From contig JAOXYC010193021.1 of NCBI GenBank assembly GCA_028565715.1, forward strand, positions 1 through 12,069: a stretch of 12,069 bases of DNA, written 5' to 3'. This DNA comes from Phoronis pallida. Lineage: Eukaryota > Phoronida > Phoronidae. A program made the translations under genes and the position numbers. This document shows positions 7,159 to 12,069 of this stretch, piece after piece. Position 1 is the stretch's first letter. Each line of letters begins with the position of its first letter. The notes beneath the pieces were generated by a model that worked only from the letters and a program-made list of their open reading frames with translations, ran no database searches and was not told the DNA's origin.

Positions 7159-8250
7159 ATAAAAATAGAGAACAACTTTGGTAGGGCCTTTTGAATTTTC
7201 CCATTTAATTGGGAAACCATTCTAAAAATTCTAATCATAAATCGGAAAAAAACTTCAGCGTAATTTATTCATTTAATATCGTAAATTTCCCTTTAGAGGA
7301 CTGAAAGAGATCGGGACCATAAAGAAGTTCCAAACATATCCGCTTTTACCCCAATTCCGAATTCAGTTGTGGCATTTGTCACTGTTACCGCAAACAAATA
7401 AATGAGTAGGCCTTCTTCAGGACGTTTTAATCAAGGGAAAATCTGGAAGGATCACGAAGTGACCAAGTGACCACGTGCAGTCATCGTGTGGCAGACGTTT
7501 TGATAAAACGTTTTGACAGCAACCATTCCCGTTTGTCAATTTTCAACATGAGAAAAAATATCTGAATATTTCGGACTACTTAACTTGGGCGATTGATTTG
7601 AGAACTCAGAAGGTGAAAGAAAATCAAAATTACCTTGCAGATTGCGTTCTACTACAGCTAGAAGTATGTGCGTACTATATACCAAGTGTCTCGGAAACAG
7701 TACATCTAATGACTAGATAATTGAAATACTTAGATTTTTAAACAGGTTCAAGACGGGACTACGTACTAACTTTTTTTTTGGGGGGGGAGGTTATATTGAG
7801 CATTTGAAAATTTGATTTTTTGATTATTGCAATAGGCAGAAAAGTCCATTGGTTACATTCTGTGTAGCCTATAAGGCGTAATGGTTTTCATCAATCTTTA
7901 TCATTTTGCTTAATTTTCTATGTTGAGGAATGGTACATTTACTCATTTAGCACGTATGTACTACAGACCCCTCGTTTTGAAATGCACGCGTCTATATGCA
8001 AATGACAATCCACGTGACGTTATTCTAAGAATCGGTCTACACTGTTCAGTGTTCAAAGTTCAACAAAGTGTGTGATCTGAATAGTAATAAATAGGAAACG
8101 TGGTTCCATTCACTGTACAATCATGTTTATGACCCATTGATCACACAGTCAACAACGTAATAACAAATTAAGATCCGATTCAAAACGATAATGAACTCGT
8201 GTTGTTAACTTACGAATTCCGGGGCGAATACCTTTGTCAAACTCCTGGGG
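6982..8250. other. AT-rich gene-free DNA
   Basis: No gene is supported. Small features only: a TTTCCCA/TGGGAAA hairpin near 7197-7216, a poly-T then poly-G run near 7770-7790, and a cluster of transcription-factor-like words near 7996-8020. This stretch lies upstream of the coiled-coil gene and could contain its promoter or a 5' untranslated exon, but none can be identified. Confidence 0.4.
7996..8020. promoter_or_regulatory. Octamer / E-box / CRE-like word cluster
   Basis: A perfect POU octamer ATGCAAAT (7996-8003) lies 7 bases before CACGTGACGT (8011-8020), an E-box overlapping a CRE half-site. Such clusters occur in animal promoters. No transcript start or gene can be tied to this one, so it may be chance. 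Confidence 0.2.
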
Positions 8251-8255
8251 GTTAG

Positions 8256-8375
8256 CCTATTCTATTTATTTATGTATTTATATCGTCATTTCTATATCGC
8301 CTTTCGGGGTTCACCAAGGCCCCGGACCAAGGCGCATTCGGGATAACAATAATTTATTATTTATATAGATACCAA
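8256..8375. repeat. Repeat-like segment with a GC-rich hairpin in AT-rich flanks
   Basis: T- and A-rich arms (TATTTATTTATGTATTTATAT; AATAATTTATTATTTATATAG) flank a GC-rich hairpin at 8298-8334. There CGCCTT pairs with AAGGCG and an inner CGGGG pairs with CCCCG. This contrast with the surroundings is typical of a short interspersed or non-autonomous repeat, broadly similar in style to the segment at 594-650. Confidence 0.4.
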
Positions 8376-9625
8376 CGATTTAAAAAGAGGAGACAGCTAT
8401 GAATTGTCCGAGTTTTTAAAATACTAAACATACTCTATGATCATAATGACTGAAACAAATGTGTTTTAATCGAGCGACGCCTGGAGGGAAGGGCTGTCGC
8501 GAATATTGTGGGGAAGCCCTACAGATGGGCCGCGGATTTTTTTTTTTTACCGATTTAAGAAATCCAATCGTTTAGATTTAGAAATAGGGCGCACTATGTC
8601 ATTTTAAGGTATTATATTTTAGCAGTACTTATAACGGCAAAATGTGTAATACATATGGGTACCGTTTTTGCTTCGCTATATCCAAATGGGTGTGATTTTT
8701 GACTCGAGCGCGGTACATCCGTACCGACTTTTAATAGAAGTACCCCCGGATCAAACTGCGCATATTTTTACCGAGGCGAAAATACGGTTTTCCCGGACAG
8801 TTTAAAACCAACAAATGACCGAGCCACCAAAATCCAACCACACACATTTCATCAATTTGGTGAAAATCCCATTAGGCCTACAGTGCAGTATTATAGTCAT
8901 TATAGCTATTCGATAAATGTTTATCTATTAGGCACCCATTACGCGCGATGACTCATTGGAATGAAATTGGACTTAACATAAAGCGTGAACCATGACTTGG
9001 ACCCGGGGACTGGGGGACGATTTTCATGAAATACAAACCTACAAATTCATTGGAGATATTTTCTGAAATGTAAAAAAAAAATTATTTTTAACAAAAAAAT
9101 TCTAATTTATTTTTTGAACAAGGCGTTCAGGAACAATACATACTATATGGGTATGTTTTAATTCTAATATAGTCTATTTTGTGTATTGAAGGTTAATTTG
9201 CACAGTTCCAAAATTCTTTTTTTTAATTATGAAAATATTGAAGTTTTATAGCTTAAATTCATTTTGAAGGTTTATAGCTGAGGAATGTAGGGATGAATAA
9301 GTGAGACCCATTTCCCTTCTACTAAGTTAAAAAATATAACTATAAGTTTTCATGAAGATCTGACCACTCATTGCTATTTTAATTAATGTGTATACCTAGT
9401 ACGAGTTATCTAAAATTGAAACAAGGAAATTTAAAAAAAAAATTTTGATGAATACTTTTCTTCCATTGAGACTGTAAGCAATGGCCTCCTTGTTCCACAC
9501 ACAGCTGACCCTTTTCCTCATCAAATAGTGCAAATAATTTAATAGTAAAGTATGTGACAAGCACGCAAAAATGAATTTCAAGAAATGTATACATGCTGTG
9601 TTATTATTTGTACTACAATATAATA
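8376..9625. other. AT-rich gene-free DNA 3' of the helicase gene
   Basis: No convincing gene. Low-complexity A and T runs are frequent (for example near 8540 and 9075-9115). If the helicase gene belongs to a Helitron-like element, its 3' terminus should lie here or further left. I could not identify a terminal hairpin with a CTRR-type end or any paired terminal repeats. Confidence 0.4.
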
Positions 9626-9631
9626 TTTATT
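9626..9631 (-). terminator. Candidate poly(A) signal AATAAA for the helicase-endonuclease-protease gene
   Basis: A canonical AATAAA on the minus strand (read from 9631 to 9626) lies about 40 bases after the TGA stop of the large gene. Position and sequence fit a cleavage/polyadenylation signal. In AT-rich DNA a chance match cannot be excluded. Confidence 0.4.
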
Positions 9632-9670
9632 ACCTGCTGCAATGAGTAAATAACATTAATTGACCTATTC

Positions 9671-12069
9671 TCATGACAAACTCAGTATGGTACCTGCCAT
9701 TACATCTCTGTAGATTCTCACTTCCCTCTTATCTATTATGGGTGGACATCCTTTCAGTACATAGTCAATGAACATACATACGTATACACCACAATCTGAC
9801 CCATTATGCTGTTGTGATGCCGCTCTTTCTATGCACAACATCCAGTCTTTAGTGCTTTCCCTTCCGAGTAGTTCTATGAATTTGCTTACCTGATGCAAAC
9901 ATTGCTTACCTTGTATCTCATCTAGTAAGGAGTCGTAAAATTTAATCTCTTTTGATTTAACAAAAATAATTGCTAAAGCCCAGTGACCAGGGAAATGTAT
10001 TGGCATACAAATGATGTCTCTACTCATCAGATCTCGTTTTGTGAAATACTCGCTTGCATATTGAATATTCTGCTTGATCATCTCATATGCATGCGTTCTT
10101 ACTATGCAGACATTCTTACCTTTAGCTTCTTCTCGCATTTCAATCGTTTTGAGAAACACATTAATTACATTATCGTTTAACCAACCACCTGGATTTAAAG
10201 TGTCCACATCTCCTTGAGTGATGTTAAATCCAAATGCTCTACAAAGTATTGGAACTAGAGCTCTTGAAGAGTCGAAACGACATACCTGTTTTTGTTTTTC
10301 TTCTGGAAAACACTTACTTTTTCCAGAGTTTTTGATCTTTTGTACTTTGCAGGTCAAATTCGTTTTAGAACAATCATTTTTTGAGTTGCTCATCTCTGGC
10401 ACTTCACATTTATTTCGAATTTGAATTGGAACATCACTTATTCTCATGAATATCAATTTATGATCAGAGAAATAAGTTTCCATTACTCCAGTACAGGTGT
10501 TCGCATAAGGAATGTCAGAATATACATGATCTATTGTTGTTCTGTTGTCAGTAGTAAAATCATCAATGAACTGTCGCATCTGCATGATACACATCAACTT
10601 TCTGTACTCGCATTCTTTATGGGCATCTACATTGAAGTCCCCAAGTATCACAGAGTTACCTGTCCTCGTCATAAATTTTCTCGCATGTGACATGGCTTCT
10701 CGAAGGTTATCCAGTGGTACTGAGGGTGGTCTGTATAAGCCCAATACACTCAATTCTCCAGATGTTGTTTTCAAATTAATTAAGCTCATTTCTATGTTGC
10801 ACTTATTCAAACACTCATGTACATCTGAGAGTCCAGAGCAATGCCTTTTATGAACATACACTGCTAAGCCATGTACATCTTTCGTTTTCTCAGTATACAC
10901 ATCATTACGGAACAAAATATAGTTATTCAAATCATATTCTTTGCATTTCAAGCCCACTTTTAATCTTGTTTCTGCCAAGATAATGATATCAGCAGACCTT
11001 AAAGCTGTGTTACTTTGAACATCAGCCATATACTTTTGCAATGATCTGACATTGTGATATACTATGACCAGTTCATTTTCACTTTCCTTAGCTAGCACAT
11101 CTACACTCATATCTATCTGCTTCTCAGTGCGAAGACGTTTCATCTCTTGCTTCACTTTCTCGTCTATTGCTATTTTGGTCTCATTCAAATTCAAAATGCG
11201 TAAGCCTTCTAGAGTCCGTACTCTACTGAGTCCAACATAATGAATGTGGGCCATTTTTCGACCCTGAAAATCGACAACTACATCATCTAAAGTTGACCCT
11301 TGTGCTCGATGTACTGTTTTTGCAGCAGATGGTCTCAATGGAAACTGAGTTCGCATTACTCTAGCAGACTTGTATCTGCCAATAGCTATTTCTCTCGACA
11401 CAGGAGGTATTGGTGTCCACATTCTTGGGGTTTTTTGATGGGAAATATTCTTCATTTCCTTTCTCTGCATTTTGCCAACACTCTCATCATCGAATTCAAC
11501 CCATATTATGCCACCTAATGGTTTATTCGTTTCTGGTAAATCGACTCGTTTAACAGTGCAGCCAGCTCCGTTTGTCATGCCATCTTCAACTTTCACATTC
11601 AGACATACCTCACATTTCATTCCAACAGCAAGGCTTAAATTGCTCTGAAGTTGCATTGTCTTATTAGGATCATCTGGAACACATTGTAGAATTTTGTCAG
11701 CAACTGCTTTAGATTCATTTCCAACAATAGTGTCACTTGCTCGTATTGAATGTTTCTGACCTGGGAGTTTTAAGAAGACCTGATCATTGTACGAGGTAAC
11801 CTTCTCTCTTGTGATGTACAAATGTTGAATTTCATGGGGATAACTCTCAGTATGTTTAGAGACCATTCTTCTTTTAAGAGTCTCAAGATCTTTTTCTGTT
11901 TGATTTCCTTCTCGAAGTCGATTGAGTAGTTCAGCAAAATGCCTGCTATCTTTTTGTCGCATGATTTCCTTTAGCTCACACATTTCAAAGTACTCTTGCC
12001 AAAGATTAGTGGCAAGAGGACCAAGCCCCTTTTTCTCGTTTTCGAATATGAAGCTATCGCATACTGGTT
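9671..12069 (-). CDS. PIF1-like helicase / AP-endonuclease (EEP) / Ulp1-type protease fusion, 5'-partial (Helitron/Helentron-like)
   Basis: The frame is open from the TGA at 9671-9673 to the right edge (798 residues seen), so the start lies outside. The Met at 11983 (Met1 here) is internal: the 28 codons before it continue PIF1-like sequence (GLGPLATNLWQEYFE). Helicase: the EIMRQKD segment, the PIF1-type GMKCEVCLNV..NGAGC region (121-141), motif V KTVHRAQGSTLDD (222-234) and motif VI YVGLSRVRTLEGL (249-261). The Walker A/B part lies beyond the edge. EEP domain about 305-515: HNVRS, AETR (Glu338), LYRPP, GDFN (448-451), TTIDHVYSD, SDH (506-508), a complete set resembling LINE endonucleases. 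Ulp1/C48 domain about 575-745: WLND, GHW (His667), FYDS (Asp684), QQ (724-725), SDCGVYVC (Cys731), triad intact. Helentrons carry helicase plus a C-terminal endonuclease; the extra C48 protease is the unusual part. A cellular PIF1 is unlikely because of the fused domains. No stops or frameshifts interrupt it, implying a young or selected copy. Confidence 0.9.
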   Translation of the reverse strand, partial: PVCDSFIFENEKKGLGPLATNLWQEYFEMCELKEIMRQKDSRHFAELLNRLREGNQTEKDLETLKRRMVSKHTESYPHEIQHLYITREKVTSYNDQVFLKLPGQKHSIRASDTIVGNESKAVADKILQCVPDDPNKTMQLQSNLSLAVGMKCEVCLNVKVEDGMTNGAGCTVKRVDLPETNKPLGGIIWVEFDDESVGKMQRKEMKNISHQKTPRMWTPIPPVSREIAIGRYKSARVMRTQFPLRPSAAKTVHRAQGSTLDDVVVDFQGRKMAHIHYVGLSRVRTLEGLRILNLNETKIAIDEKVKQEMKRLRTEKQIDMSVDVLAKESENELVIVYHNVRSLQKYMADVQSNTALRSADIIILAETRLKVGLKCKEYDLNNYILFRNDVYTEKTKDVHGLAVYVHKRHCSGLSDVHECLNKCNIEMSLINLKTTSGELSVLGLYRPPSVPLDNLREAMSHARKFMTRTGNSVILGDFNVDAHKECEYRKLMCIMQMRQFIDDFTTDNRTTIDHVYSDIPYANTCTGVMETYFSDHKLIFMRISDVPIQIRNKCEVPEMSNSKNDCSKTNLTCKVQKIKNSGKSKCFPEEKQKQVCRFDSSRALVPILCRAFGFNITQGDVDTLNPGGWLNDNVINVFLKTIEMREEAKGKNVCIVRTHAYEMIKQNIQYASEYFTKRDLMSRDIICMPIHFPGHWALAIIFVKSKEIKFYDSLLDEIQGKQCLHQVSKFIELLGRESTKDWMLCIERAASQQHNGSDCGVYVCMFIDYVLKGCPPIIDKREVRIYRDVMAGTILSLS

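Noticed and set aside
7742-7756. GGTTCAAGAC resembling a tRNA/SINE B box
   Set aside because: The last positions do not fit the B-box consensus and there is no A box or cloverleaf around it.
9396-9594. Two overlapping minus-strand frames of about 60 codons (segments FDEEKGQL and NKEAIAYSLNGRKV)
   Set aside because: They could be a frameshifted exon relic, because the switch at about 9495 would join plausible protein text, but no motif is strong enough to name a family and the flanks are low complexity.
8376-9670. Search for a Helitron-type 3' end (hairpin plus CTRR) after the large gene
   Set aside because: AT-rich sequence gives many weak hairpins, and none combined a good stem with a convincing terminal tetranucleotide and insertion site.
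9983-11518. Plus-strand open frames within the helicase-endonuclease-protease gene
   Set aside because: Antisense shadows of a gene with three complete domain signatures on the other strand.

Overview
The window is AT-rich nuclear DNA from an animal, most likely a marine invertebrate. I cannot place it in a phylum. The evidence is: long gene-poor stretches crowded with decayed repeats and MITE-like inverted repeats; eukaryotic splice-acceptor-like and poly(A)-like signals; no bacterial operon signals; and mobile-element protein families known mainly from invertebrate genomes. No rRNA, tRNA, CRISPR array or ordinary cellular gene was recognised.

Three convincing coding regions all lie on the minus strand. 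In transcription order they are: (1) the 3' part of a large gene (9671 to the right edge, 5' end missing) encoding a PIF1-type helicase C-terminus, a LINE-like AP-endonuclease (EEP) domain and a Ulp1/C48 cysteine protease in one uninterrupted frame; (2) a 210-aa coiled-coil, acidic/basic protein (5897-6529) with degenerate charged repeats and likely nuclear-localisation sequences; (3) a 429-aa protein (4180-5469) with a coiled coil, an SGNH-hydrolase domain whose catalytic motifs are all present, and three C-terminal zinc knuckles. The third resembles the ORF1 or accessory proteins of some retroelements. Genes 2 and 3 lie 427 bp apart, and each has a strong splice-acceptor-like sequence one base before its first ATG.

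Region by region from the left: 1-590 AT-rich, nothing recognised; 594-650 a TAA run with overlapping hairpins; 840-1126 a frameshifted relic resembling the N-terminus of an IS1595/ISXO2/Merlin-type transposase; 1127-2208 mostly featureless except twin hairpins at 1349-1401; 2209-2785 three decayed tandem copies of a unit of about 205 bp; 3464-3808 a large fold-back repeat; 4180-6529 the two small genes with a 120-bp hairpin element between them; 6592-7158 a possible decayed transposon carrying a TTAA-flanked MITE; 6982-9600 gene-free AT-rich DNA; 9671-12069 the helicase-endonuclease-protease gene.

Working interpretation (inference): the large gene belongs to a Helitron/Helentron-like or other PIF1-bearing self-mobilising element that continues beyond the right edge. 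The two smaller genes may be accessory genes of the same element or of a separate retroelement. Shared orientation, shared enrichment of the hexamer AAACGA on the coding strand in all three codon phases, and the pairing of two LINE-like modules (EEP endonuclease, SGNH ORF1-like) favour a link. The 3.1-kb gap and the lack of visible element ends leave it unproven. No Rep (HUH), reverse transcriptase, DDE or tyrosine recombinase core is visible with these genes.
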